Part shown: positions 50,560 to 59,477 of the stretch, piece after piece
Layout: each line of letters starts with the position of its first letter
Numbering within the stretch: the first letter of the stretch is position 1
From: CAVYXK01 sp963772445
GTDB taxonomy: Bacteria; Pseudomonadota; Alphaproteobacteria; Acetobacterales; Acetobacteraceae
DNA: 64,000 nucleotides
Assembly: GCA_963772445.1 (NCBI GenBank)
Contig: CAVYXK010000013.1
Span: forward strand, 620,001-684,000
Direction of reading: 5' to 3'
Notes under the pieces: model-generated
Database searches by the model: none
Told to the model about the DNA's origin: nothing
What the model saw: only the letters and a program-made list of their open reading frames with translations
Position numbers and translations under genes: made by a program

Positions 50560-51354
50560 TCAGCGGCCCTGGAAGTCCGGGCGGCGCTTCTCGTTGAAGG
50601 CACGGATGCCTTCGCGGCGGTCTTCGGTCGGCACCATTCGGTTGTATGCCTCAATCTCGAACATCATTCCGCTGATGAGGTCCATATTGAGCCCGCAACC
50701 GACCGCCTGCTTGATCTGCCGTGTCGAGATCGGCGCGTTCGCGGCGATCGTCGCCGCCGTCGCCAGCGCCTGCGCCAGCAAGTCTCCAGCCGCGCAGATC
50801 CGGTTGACCATGCCCCAGGCGAATGCCTCTTGGACCGAGAAGGGCCGGCCGGTCAGTATGATCTCTTTCGCCCGGCGGGCCCCGACTGCCCGGGGAGAGT
50901 TCTGCGTGCCGCCGGCGCCTGGCATGATGCCGAAGGTCACTTCGGTCAGGGCGAAGCGGGCGTGCTCGGCGGCGTAGATGAAGTCGCAGCAGAGTGCGAT
51001 CTCCAGCCCGCCGGCAAAAGCCGCGCCGTTGACCGCGGCGATCACTGGTACCGGACAGCCCAGCAGGGCACGGATCGCCCGCTCGAAGATCAGATGCTGG
51101 TCCTGCCATTGCGCATCGGTCATGCCGTTGCGCTCCTTCAGGTCACCGCCGGCGCAGAACGCGCGCTGCCCGGCGCCGGTGAGCACGATACAGCGTTGCG
51201 CCGATGGCGCAGCGTTGATTGCATCGAAGCAGGCGAACAGATCGCGCCCCATCTCGGTATTCATCGCATTGGCGACGTCCGGGCGGTTCAGGGTGATCAG
51301 CTTGATGTGCGGCTGCGGCACTTCGACGCGCAGCGTCGCGAACGTGGCGGACAT
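50560..51354 (-). CDS. Enoyl-CoA hydratase/isomerase family protein
   Basis: 264 residues, crotonase fold. The oxyanion segments are GQRAFCAGGDLKERNGMTDA and AAVNGAAFAGGLEIALCCDF. The hydratase Glu positions are in ALTEVTFGIMPGAGGTQNSP, where the second (before GAGGTQ) is not a standard Glu pair, so the reaction is open. The ATG at 51354 starts at the normal place (MSATFATLRVEVPQPHIKLI). It is different from the enzyme at 22235. Confidence 0.9.
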   Translation of the reverse strand: MSATFATLRVEVPQPHIKLITLNRPDVANAMNTEMGRDLFACFDAINAAPSAQRCIVLTGAGQRAFCAGGDLKERNGMTDAQWQDQHLIFERAIRALLGCPVPVIAAVNGAAFAGGLEIALCCDFIYAAEHARFALTEVTFGIMPGAGGTQNSPRAVGARRAKEIILTGRPFSVQEAFAWGMVNRICAAGDLLAQALATAATIAANAPISTRQIKQAVGCGLNMDLISGMMFEIEAYNRMVPTEDRREGIRAFNEKRRPDFQGR

Positions 51355-51462
51355 GGGCAGTCTCTCCGGCGGTACTGGCGGGAAGACTGCGCGCACGCGA
51401 AGTCGAGGGCAATTCGGAGGCGATTTGCGACGCCGCCTGCGGCGGTCGCCTGTGCGTGAGAC

Positions 51463-51570
51463 GGTTCACACGGAGGACCGCGGAGAATCCAGCGGAGCGC
51501 CACGGAGTTCGTCATGTTGCTGGAGGGTATAAACCCCTCCGTGGTCCTTGCGATCCTCCGTGGTGCTCCG
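51463..51570. repeat. Interspersed imperfect palindrome, copy 2, left part
   Basis: GGTTCACACGGAGGACCGCG to CCTCCGTGGTGCTCCG matches 34199-34301. The continuation (TGGATTCTCCGCGGCC, CTCTGTGTGAACC) is found at 52716-52743, after a group II intron. Confidence 0.8.
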
Positions 51571-52715
<1,145 letters not shown>

Positions 52716-52915
52716 TGGATTCTCCGCGGCCCTCTGTGTGAACCCTTCACGCCGCTCCCAGGCAAAATTGTTAGCTAAATCAGCAGCTTCCCGGCTCTTG
52801 GCGGAAAATCTTCGCGTGCCGCGATTTCTACGGTTAGCAATACAGGGAAATCCACGGAGCGCCACGAAGGGCATCATGCTGCTGGGCGGCGGCTCCAACC
52901 CACCACCCGGCTCGC
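52716..52915. repeat. Repeat copy 2, right part, and a degenerate third copy
   Basis: TGGATTCTCCGCGGCC and CTCTGTGTGAACC at 52716-52743 complete the repeat split by the intron. At 52849-52900 a further unit (GAAATCCACGGAGCGCCACG, ATCATGCTGCTGGGCGGCGG) resembles the middle of the same repeat. No gene is seen in this interval. Confidence 0.6.
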
Positions 52916-53989
52916 TCACCGCTCGCGGCGGACCGTGTAATCCGCGACATCGCGCAGCGCGCGACGGAACAGCGTGTCGGGGAACACACCCAGTGCCGCC
53001 TTCGCCTCGGCCGCGAAGCCGGCGGCGCGGTCCAGCGTGGTGTCGATCGCCCGGTTACACGCCATGAGGCACATCGCCTGACCCAGGTCTGCCTCGACCT
53101 GTTCGCCGCTACCGATCGTCCGCTGCCAGAAGGAGCGATCCTCTGCGTTCCCGTGTTGATAGGCCACCAGCACCGGCAGGGTGATCTTCCCCTCGCGGAA
53201 ATCATCGCCCACCGTCTTGCCGAGAATTGCCTGGTCGGCGACGTAGTCCAGCGCATCGTCCACGAGCTGGAAGGCGATGCCGAGATTGAGTCCGAACGCC
53301 GCGAGCGCCTCCTCTTGCTCCCGCGGCCGACCGGCAATCACCGCGCCTACCTGGCAAGCGGCCTCGAACAGCGCCGCGGTCTTGCCACGGATCACCTCGA
53401 AATACCGCGACTCCGACGTGGCGAGGTCGTTCTGGGTGACTAGTTGCAGCACTTCGCCCTCGGCGATTGTGGCGGCCGCCCGCGAGAGAATGTCGAGCAC
53501 GCGCAGCGACCCGTCCTCGACCATCAGTTCGAAGGCCCGGGCGAACAGAAAGTCCCCGACCAGCACCGAGGCTTTGTTGCCGAACACCGCGTTGGCCGAG
53601 GCAAGCCCCCGGCGCAGCAGGCTCTCATCCACCACATCGTCATGCAGCAGCGTGGCGGTGTGGATGAATTCCACGCAGGCCGCCAAGCCGACGTGGCGGG
53701 CGCCCCCGGCCTCCGACGGATAGTCGCACAGGCGCGCAGCCGCGAGAGTGAGCAACGGACGCAGCCGCTTGCCTCCTGCCGCCACGAGATGTGCTGCGAG
53801 CTGCGGGATCAGCGCCACCGGGCTCGCCATCCGCGCGACTATGGTGCGATTGCACGCGGCGAGATCGTCCTGCACCAGAGCCAGCAGCGAAGAAAGCGCG
53901 TCCGGCTCGTCCGGCTGCCGCGACGGGACAGTGGCGTGGCCGGCCAACGGGCTCTCCCGGCTTGCATCTCTGACGATCACCGGCACCAT
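52916..53989 (-). CDS. ispB: Long-chain polyprenyl diphosphate synthase
   Basis: 357 residues. The active site motifs are AAGGKRLRPLLTLAAARLCD, HTATLLHDDVVDESLLRRGL (first Asp-rich motif), RGKTAALFEAACQVGAVIAG and GLNLGIAFQLVDDALDYVAD (second Asp-rich motif). It makes the isoprenoid side chain of ubiquinone; chain length is not readable here, so ispB is a family symbol. The ATG at 53989 gives normal length; the open frame runs further upstream over the divergent DUF2007 gene. Confidence 0.93.
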   Translation of the reverse strand: MVPVIVRDASRESPLAGHATVPSRQPDEPDALSSLLALVQDDLAACNRTIVARMASPVALIPQLAAHLVAAGGKRLRPLLTLAAARLCDYPSEAGGARHVGLAACVEFIHTATLLHDDVVDESLLRRGLASANAVFGNKASVLVGDFLFARAFELMVEDGSLRVLDILSRAAATIAEGEVLQLVTQNDLATSESRYFEVIRGKTAALFEAACQVGAVIAGRPREQEEALAAFGLNLGIAFQLVDDALDYVADQAILGKTVGDDFREGKITLPVLVAYQHGNAEDRSFWQRTIGSGEQVEADLGQAMCLMACNRAIDTTLDRAAGFAAEAKAALGVFPDTLFRRALRDVADYTVRRER

Positions 53990-54047
53990 ATCGGCGGCCC
54001 GAAAACGCGGGTCAAGGAACGCCCCAGTAGGCAAGGACCAGCGCGAC

Positions 54048-54254
54048 ATGCGAGTCGTGGCGACCTCGAACGATCCGGTGAGACTGTCTTTCCTCACGGC
54101 TCTGCTGATGGATGCCGGCATCGCGTCCATGCTGCTCGACCAGCATGCGAGCGTCATGGAAGGCAGCATCACGGCGATCGAGCGGCGACTGGTCGTCGCC
54201 ACCGCCGATGAGAGCCGCGCGCGACGCGTCCTCGCCGAGGCCGGCGAGCTCTGA
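54048..54254 (+). CDS. DUF2007 domain protein
   Basis: 68 residues: MRVVATSNDPVRLSFLTALL, MDAGIASMLLDQHASVMEGS and RRLVVATADESRARRVLAEA. It has the small ferredoxin-like DUF2007 fold, possibly a signal transducer with unknown ligand. It is divergent from the polyprenyl synthase and directly followed by the methyltransferase gene, whose GTG comes right after its stop. Confidence 0.9.
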   Translation: MRVVATSNDPVRLSFLTALLMDAGIASMLLDQHASVMEGSITAIERRLVVATADESRARRVLAEAGEL

Positions 54255-54980
54255 GTGGAGACGAGCGAGGGCGGGCTGTTGGGCGGCCGGCTGCGCTATG
54301 CGCAGCCATGCCGGGGGTTCCGCAGCGGCATCGAGCCGGTTCTGCTCGCCGCCGCGGTGCCGGCGCGAAGCGGCGAGCGTGTGCTCGAAGCCGGCAGCGG
54401 TGCCGGCGCCGCGCTGCTCTGCCTGGCCGTGCGGGTGCCGGGGATCACCGGCATGGGCGTGGAGCGGGACGGTGAGCTGGCGGCATTGGCTCGGCGCAAT
54501 GCGGCGGCGAACGGTTTCCACGGACTGGCGTTCGTCACTGCCGCAATTGCCGATGCCGGCCCGCTCGGCAGCTTCGACCACGCCCTTGCCAATCCGCCTT
54601 ACCACCCGTCAACGGGAACGGCATCCCCGGATCCGATGCGCCAAACGGCGAAACAGGGCCCACCCGAACTGTTGCGCGAATGGGTGGGAGCCATGGCAGC
54701 TTATCTGCACCGCCGGGCCACGCTGACGCTGATCGTACGTGCAGCCGCCTTGCCGCCGGCCATCGCAGCCCTGGCGGCAGCCGACTGCCCGCTATCGGCA
54801 CTGTTTCCACTATGGCGCCACGCCGGCGGACGGGCAAAGCTCGCGTTGCTGCGGGGCGTCAAGGGTGGCCGCGGCCCTTTCCGCCTGCTTGCCGGTCTGA
54901 CGCTGCATTCCACAAACGGCAGCTTCACGCCCGCCGCCGACGCCGTGCTGCGGGAAGGAGCGGGTCTCGACCTGGGATGA
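54255..54980 (+). CDS. TrmN6-like tRNA adenine-N6 methyltransferase
   Basis: 241 residues from a GTG start. LRYAQPCRGFRSGIEPVLLA, ERVLEAGSGAGAALLCLAVR (SAM motif I), VERDGELAALARRNAAANG and DHALANPPYHPSTGTASPDP with the NPPY catalytic motif identify the small-domain N6-adenine methyltransferase family. By similarity it should modify A37 of tRNA1Val. The start follows the DUF2007 stop without gap. Confidence 0.88.
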   Translation: METSEGGLLGGRLRYAQPCRGFRSGIEPVLLAAAVPARSGERVLEAGSGAGAALLCLAVRVPGITGMGVERDGELAALARRNAAANGFHGLAFVTAAIADAGPLGSFDHALANPPYHPSTGTASPDPMRQTAKQGPPELLREWVGAMAAYLHRRATLTLIVRAAALPPAIAALAAADCPLSALFPLWRHAGGRAKLALLRGVKGGRGPFRLLAGLTLHSTNGSFTPAADAVLREGAGLDLG

Positions 54981-54994
54981 CCCCCACTATCCGT

Positions 54995-55276
54995 TCAGCC
55001 CTCGCTGCTGTTCGGATGCCGCAAATGCCAGAGCCGCTCGTGCGCCGCGACAAGGCTTTCCATATTACGCCGCCGGGTTCCGTCGGGGGTCAAAGGCCGG
55101 CGCGTCAGCATCATCTCGAGTACAGGCAAAAGCTGTTCCGCCACTTCCAGGTCGCCCTGATCGCAGGCATGATGAAAGGCAATCAGGATCTTGTCCGACA
55201 GGCGTCGGCTGTAGCGCGGTGCCGCGGTTGGACTGGCTGCACCCTCGCGAACGATTTCTGCTTCCGTTTGACTCAC
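54995..55276 (-). CDS. Conserved-type small protein, unknown
   Basis: 93 residues: MSQTEAEIVREGAASPTAAP, RRLSDKILIAFHHACDQGDL, EVAEQLLPVLEMMLTRRPLT and ESLVAAHERLWHLRHPNSSEG. Mostly helical with a TPR-like pair. It is recognised as a Rhodospirillales hypothetical but has no function. It converges on the methyltransferase gene with 14 bp between stops. Confidence 0.75.
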   Translation of the reverse strand: MSQTEAEIVREGAASPTAAPRYSRRLSDKILIAFHHACDQGDLEVAEQLLPVLEMMLTRRPLTPDGTRRRNMESLVAAHERLWHLRHPNSSEG

Positions 55277-55414
55277 AGCACCCCCCGGCGCCCCTGTGTA
55301 GCGTCTCGTTTAGCTCACCGGCATCCTACTTTGCGACGGTCAGGATCACTAGTCCGTCATTGCCACGCTATTCAGCCGTTATTTCGCCCGGACACGCCAA
55401 TTTTTGTCAGTGCG

Positions 55415-56500
55415 TCAGATTATCCGCGCACTGGCAGGGTCTCGAAGCACCGCTTCGGCCGGCGCGGCCGCAATCGGCTCGGACGCGACGGTGGACGGGT
55501 CGTCGAACGCCTCTTCCCAGGTGCCGGTAGTAGAGGCCCGGCTATACTCGGTCGCGCGGTTTTCGAAAAAATTGGTGTGTTCGACGGCATTGAGCATCTC
55601 ATCCAGCCAAGGCAGCGGATTGCGGGCCAGATGATAGAGCGGGTTCAGCCCGAGCTGCACCAGCCGCCGGTCGGCGATATAGCGAATATATTCCTTCACC
55701 TCCCGCGCGGTCAGCCCTTCGATCGGGCCTTGCTCGAACGCCAGATCGATGAAGGCATCCTCGTGTTCGGTGATCGTGGCGCAGGTGACATAGATCTCCC
55801 GCTTCAGCTCCTCGGTCCAAATTTCTGGATTCTCCGCGATGAAGGTGCGAAACAGCCGGATCACCGACAGACAATGCAAGGTCTCGTCGCGGACCGACCA
55901 CGAGATGATCTGGCCCATGCCCTTCATTTTCCCAAAGCGTGGGAAGTTCAGCAGGATGGCGAATGAGGCAAAAAGCTGCAGCCCCTCGGTGAAGGCGCCG
56001 AAGGCCGCCAGCGTCTTCGCAATCTCCGGCCGACTTTCGACCGAGAAGCTCTGCATGTAATCGTACTTGTCCTTCATCTCCTTGTATTTGAGGAAAGCCT
56101 GGTACTCCACCTCCGGCATGCCGATTGTATCTAGCAGATGACTGTATGCGGCAATATGGACCGTTTCGGTATTGGAGAAGGCCGACAGCATCATTAGCAC
56201 CTCGGTCGGCTTGAACACGCGACTGTAGTGCTTCATGTAACAGTTATTAACCTCGACATCGGCTTGAGTGAAGAACCTGAATATCTGGGTCAATAAGTTG
56301 CGCTCAGCGGGGGTAAGATTGCGATGCCAATCCTTGACGTCGTCGGCAAGCGGCACCTCCTCCGGCAGCCAATGGACGCGCTGCTGCGTGAGCCATGCCT
56401 CATAGGCCCACGGATATCGAAACGGCTTGTAAACGGGGTTTTCCACCAACAAGCCGAGGACCGGCGTATGCTGCTGGGTTCCTGGTGCCGATGCGTCCAT
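55415..56500 (-). CDS. nrdB: Ribonucleoside-diphosphate reductase, beta chain
   Basis: 361 residues. The helices with metal ligands are FFTQADVEVNNCYMKHYSRV, SAFSNTETVHIAAYSHLLDT, FASFAILLNFPRFGKMKGMG and ISWSVRDETLHCLSVIRLF; the C-terminus ends EAFDDPS... and does not show the usual short acidic-hydrophobic tail, with ARII last. It supplies the radical for class I ribonucleotide reduction. No nrdA is adjacent: upstream is the QueD-like gene, divergent. ATG 56500 is used; the open frame extends to 56719 without conserved residues. The interval 56501-56872 holds no other gene and probably contains both promoters. Confidence 0.92.
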   Translation of the reverse strand: MDASAPGTQQHTPVLGLLVENPVYKPFRYPWAYEAWLTQQRVHWLPEEVPLADDVKDWHRNLTPAERNLLTQIFRFFTQADVEVNNCYMKHYSRVFKPTEVLMMLSAFSNTETVHIAAYSHLLDTIGMPEVEYQAFLKYKEMKDKYDYMQSFSVESRPEIAKTLAAFGAFTEGLQLFASFAILLNFPRFGKMKGMGQIISWSVRDETLHCLSVIRLFRTFIAENPEIWTEELKREIYVTCATITEHEDAFIDLAFEQGPIEGLTAREVKEYIRYIADRRLVQLGLNPLYHLARNPLPWLDEMLNAVEHTNFFENRATEYSRASTTGTWEEAFDDPSTVASEPIAAAPAEAVLRDPASARII

Positions 56501-56872
56501 AACAAATTGTCCATCCCGAGGGTCATGGGCCTGGGCCGAGTCCACCCGGCCGAGGCGATCACTAGCGTGCCATGGCTGCCGACGCAAGATACGGTGGGAA
56601 TCCCGGTGAAGTCTTTCAATATCTAGGATTTGGGGAGACGGAGCGGGTTCCCCGGACCGCGAGTGGATGCGAACAGTCCCGGAACAGTCGATGTCCCGGA
56701 ACGGTGGATTGGTCTGCAAAACTAGATTATCAGTCGCTGCTTTCTATCGAGCGCGCCGATAGTAACTTTTCATTCAAACCGCCACTGTCGGCGGCGCGAT
56801 CTCGTCTTGACTCAAGGCCAATAATTCCGCTTCACTGCCTACTCCGCATCCGGCCTGGGAGTGGCTCCGGAC

Positions 56873-57292
56873 ATGATAACAGAGACGTTCAAGGAATTTA
56901 CCTTCGAGGCTGCGCATCAAATCCCCCCGCACTCCGAATTGCACGGCCACTCCTTCAAGGTTGTGGTGTTCCTGCAAGGCGAGTCCGATCCGGTGTTCGG
57001 TTGGTCGCACAATCTGTACGAGGTCGAGACGGCCATCGAACAGGTCAAGAGCCAGCTCGACCACAAGTACCTGAACGCCATTCACGGACTTGAAGTGCCG
57101 TCGCTCGAGAATGTCGCCCGCTGGATTTGGCAGGAGCTCGATACCAGGCTTGCCGGTGTGGATCGGGTGGTGGTCAGCCGCGGCTTCGAGGGCAGTGTCG
57201 AAGGTTGCACGTGCTCGCGTAGGCACCCCGCGCAAATGCGATCCCATGCCGAGCGGCCTGTAGCGGCGCATTTGTCGGCAGCGCAGCCGTGA
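56873..57292 (+). CDS. 6-pyruvoyl-tetrahydropterin synthase/QueD family protein
   Basis: 139 residues. ITETFKEFTFEAAHQIPPHS and ELHGHSFKVVVFLQGESDPV give the zinc His residues, LDHKYLNAIHGLEVPSLENV the catalytic Asp/His pair and Glu. The Cys of the usual CxxxHGH is absent (HSELHGH), and the C-terminus has an added basic tail (CTCSRRHPAQMRSH). QueD needs this Cys for carboxytetrahydropterin formation, so a different pterin reaction is possible. Its stop overlaps the GTG start of folE, so the product of FolE is likely its substrate. Confidence 0.85.
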   Translation: MITETFKEFTFEAAHQIPPHSELHGHSFKVVVFLQGESDPVFGWSHNLYEVETAIEQVKSQLDHKYLNAIHGLEVPSLENVARWIWQELDTRLAGVDRVVVSRGFEGSVEGCTCSRRHPAQMRSHAERPVAAHLSAAQP

Positions 57293-57957
57293 GCGTCAAT
57301 GTACACCGGTTGCGCCCGTCGGGTAAAGCCAACCAGTCGGTCGATGGCGCGCTGAGTCTGGCGGAGCGGATGGTGATGATCAACTCGGCCGAGACCAAGC
57401 TCGCAGAATTGTTCGACGTCCTGCAGATCGATCACCGCAACGACCATCTCACGCGCGACACGCCGCGCCGCGTGGCCCGTATGTTTGTCGAGGAAATCAT
57501 GCAGGGCCGCTACTGTGACCCGCCCGAGCTGACCGATTTCGATAATGTCGAGGCATTCGACCAGTTGATCGTCACCGGCCCGATCGAGATCCGCTCGACT
57601 TGTGCCCACCACCTCATGCCGATCTACGGAGATGCCTATATTGGCGTGGTACCCTCGGTTGATGGGCGTATCATCGGTCTCTCCAAATACGATCGAGTGG
57701 TGCATCATTTCGCCACCCGGCTGCAAATCCAGGAGGAACTGGTCAAGCAGATCGGCCAGTTCATCATGGACCGGACCACACCGCGGGGAGTGGCGGTCCG
57801 GATCAGCGCAGTCCACATGTGCAAGACTCATCGCGGTGTCCGTGCCAGCCATCGTAGCCGAATGGTGACCAGCGCGTATTTCGGCACGATCGCCGAAAAT
57901 GAAGACTATAAACGGGAGTTCCTGCAGGAGTGTCTGGGACTTCAGCAGGGCGGCTAA
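57289..57957 (+). CDS. folE: GTP cyclohydrolase I
   Basis: 222 residues. ALSLAERMVMINSAETKLAE, DTPRRVARMFVEEIMQGRYC, STCAHHLMPIYGDAYIGVVP (zinc Cys and His) and GVAVRISAVHMCKTHRGVRA (second zinc Cys) are the FolE signatures. It converts GTP to dihydroneopterin triphosphate for folate or queuosine. It starts with GTG inside the stop of the QueD-like gene and its end overlaps the next gene by 28 bp, giving a tight operon. Confidence 0.96.
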   Translation: MSVNVHRLRPSGKANQSVDGALSLAERMVMINSAETKLAELFDVLQIDHRNDHLTRDTPRRVARMFVEEIMQGRYCDPPELTDFDNVEAFDQLIVTGPIEIRSTCAHHLMPIYGDAYIGVVPSVDGRIIGLSKYDRVVHHFATRLQIQEELVKQIGQFIMDRTTPRGVAVRISAVHMCKTHRGVRASHRSRMVTSAYFGTIAENEDYKREFLQECLGLQQGG

Positions 57958-58883
57958 CCCCCGGGCCGGCCGCCACCCAGCCGACCGCTGCGCGACTCGA
58001 GCGTCTGACGCTCGGGATGATGCTGGCTTTGCTCGCGTACTCCCTGCTGGCGATGCAGGATTCCACGGTGAAATGGTTGGTCGCCACGGTGCCGGTTTGG
58101 CAGGTCCTGTTCCTGCGCAGCGGCATCGTGATGGCCGGCTGCCTTGCGGTCGGCGGACGCGAGTTGGTCCGTCAGGCGGCACACACCCCGATCCTGAGTC
58201 TTTTGCTCTGCCGCGGCGCGGTCACGCTGGCAGCCTGGTTCTGCTATTTCACCGCCGCCCGTTTCCTGCCACTGGCGCAGCTCATTACTCTATATTTCAC
58301 GGCACCGGTGATCGTGGCCTTGCTGGCGGTGCCGTTGCTCAAGGAGAGTGTGGGACGGGCGCGTTGGGCGGCCGTCCTCATCGGCTTCACGGGCACCATT
58401 GCCGCGGCCAACCCGGCAGGGCTCGTGCTGTCGCGTGCGGCGATGCTGGTCCTGCTCGCTGCCGCGCTGTGGGCGCTCGGGGTGATCCTGACGCGGCTGA
58501 TCGCTCGCCAGGAGCCCTCTCTTGTACAAATGCTTTACAACAATGCGTTCTTCCTGGTTGCGACCGGGCTCGCCTCGGCGCTGGCCTGGCATCGGCCGAC
58601 TGGGACGGAGCTGTGGTTGTTGCTGCAGGTTAGCCTGCTCGGCGGGCTGGGCCAGTTCTGCCTGTTTGAGGCGGCGCGCCGCGCTCCCGCCTCGATCACC
58701 GCGCCGCTCGAATATACCGCCCTGATTTGGGCCTTCCTGCTTGGCTTCGCGGTCTGGGGCGATATTCCTCGCCCACCGGTGTTCATCGGCGCCGTCCTGA
58801 TATTGGGCGCCGGGGTCATGCTGATCATCGCCGAACGGCACGGGGGCTGGCAGGGCAGATCACGACTCCGCGCGGCCCGATAG
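57930..58883 (+). CDS. EamA/DMT-family transporter
   Basis: 317 residues with ten membrane helices in two EamA repeats: LALLAYSLLAMQDSTVKWLV and VLFLRSGIVMAGCLAVGGRE first, ITLYFTAPVIVALLAVPLLK closing the repeat; second repeat AALWALGVILTRLIARQEPS to TALIWAFLLGFAVWGDIPRP. Drug/metabolite exporters of the inner membrane. The GTG start overlaps folE; a start at MMLALLAY (58018) is also possible. Substrate unknown. Confidence 0.88.
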   Translation: MSGTSAGRLTPGPAATQPTAARLERLTLGMMLALLAYSLLAMQDSTVKWLVATVPVWQVLFLRSGIVMAGCLAVGGRELVRQAAHTPILSLLLCRGAVTLAAWFCYFTAARFLPLAQLITLYFTAPVIVALLAVPLLKESVGRARWAAVLIGFTGTIAAANPAGLVLSRAAMLVLLAAALWALGVILTRLIARQEPSLVQMLYNNAFFLVATGLASALAWHRPTGTELWLLLQVSLLGGLGQFCLFEAARRAPASITAPLEYTALIWAFLLGFAVWGDIPRPPVFIGAVLILGAGVMLIIAERHGGWQGRSRLRAAR

Positions 58884-58956
58884 TGCAGAGCGGCAAGTCA
58901 CGCCGTGTTAACTTTACCTGCCGATCCTACGGGATCGACGGTAAATAGGAGTTGCA

Positions 58957-59475
58957 ATGCGACTGACCCGGCGTACCCTTGCACGCGGAATGGTCATGCT
59001 GGCCGCCGGCGGGCTGCCACCGCCGTCCTGGGCCGAGGATCTACCGCCGCCCACTGGCAAGGTGATTCTGACCATCACCGGCGCGGTCACCCGCCACAAC
59101 CGCGGCTCGGATGCGGTGTTCGACCGGTCGATGCTCGAGGCCGTGGGATGGAGTTCGTTCGAAACGCGGTGCCCCTGGTACAATGGGCCCAGCCTGTTCG
59201 CCGGCGTGCTGATGCGAACGCGGATGCAGAAGGTCGGCGCGTCCGGGCAGACGCTCATGGTCACCGCGCTCAACGATTACACTACGCAGATTCCGCTGGC
59301 CGACTTCACGCGATATGACGTGCTGCTCGCTCTGAAGCGAGACGGGAACTATATGCCGGTCAGCGACAAGGGACCGCTGTTCATCGTCTACCCCTATGAC
59401 AGCGACCCCGAGTTGCGCCGGCAGACCTACTACAGCCGCTCAGCCTGGCAGGTCTCGGAGATGCAGGTCGTCTGA
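58957..59475 (+). CDS. Exported molybdopterin-fold oxidoreductase-like protein
   Basis: 172 residues. MRLTRRTLARGMVMLAAGGL is a twin-arginine type signal. The mature part has VILTITGAVTRHNRGSDAVF, FETRCPWYNGPSLFAGVLMR and VTALNDYTTQIPLADFTRYD, RDGNYMPVSDKGPLFIVYPY, which resembles the sulfite-oxidase type molybdopterin-binding fold without its Cys-containing first half. These short proteins are found next to GGDEF/EAL regulators; the following gene starts 2 bp after its stop. Catalysis is doubtful. Confidence 0.8.
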   Translation: MRLTRRTLARGMVMLAAGGLPPPSWAEDLPPPTGKVILTITGAVTRHNRGSDAVFDRSMLEAVGWSSFETRCPWYNGPSLFAGVLMRTRMQKVGASGQTLMVTALNDYTTQIPLADFTRYDVLLALKRDGNYMPVSDKGPLFIVYPYDSDPELRRQTYYSRSAWQVSEMQVV

Positions 59476-59477
59476 CA

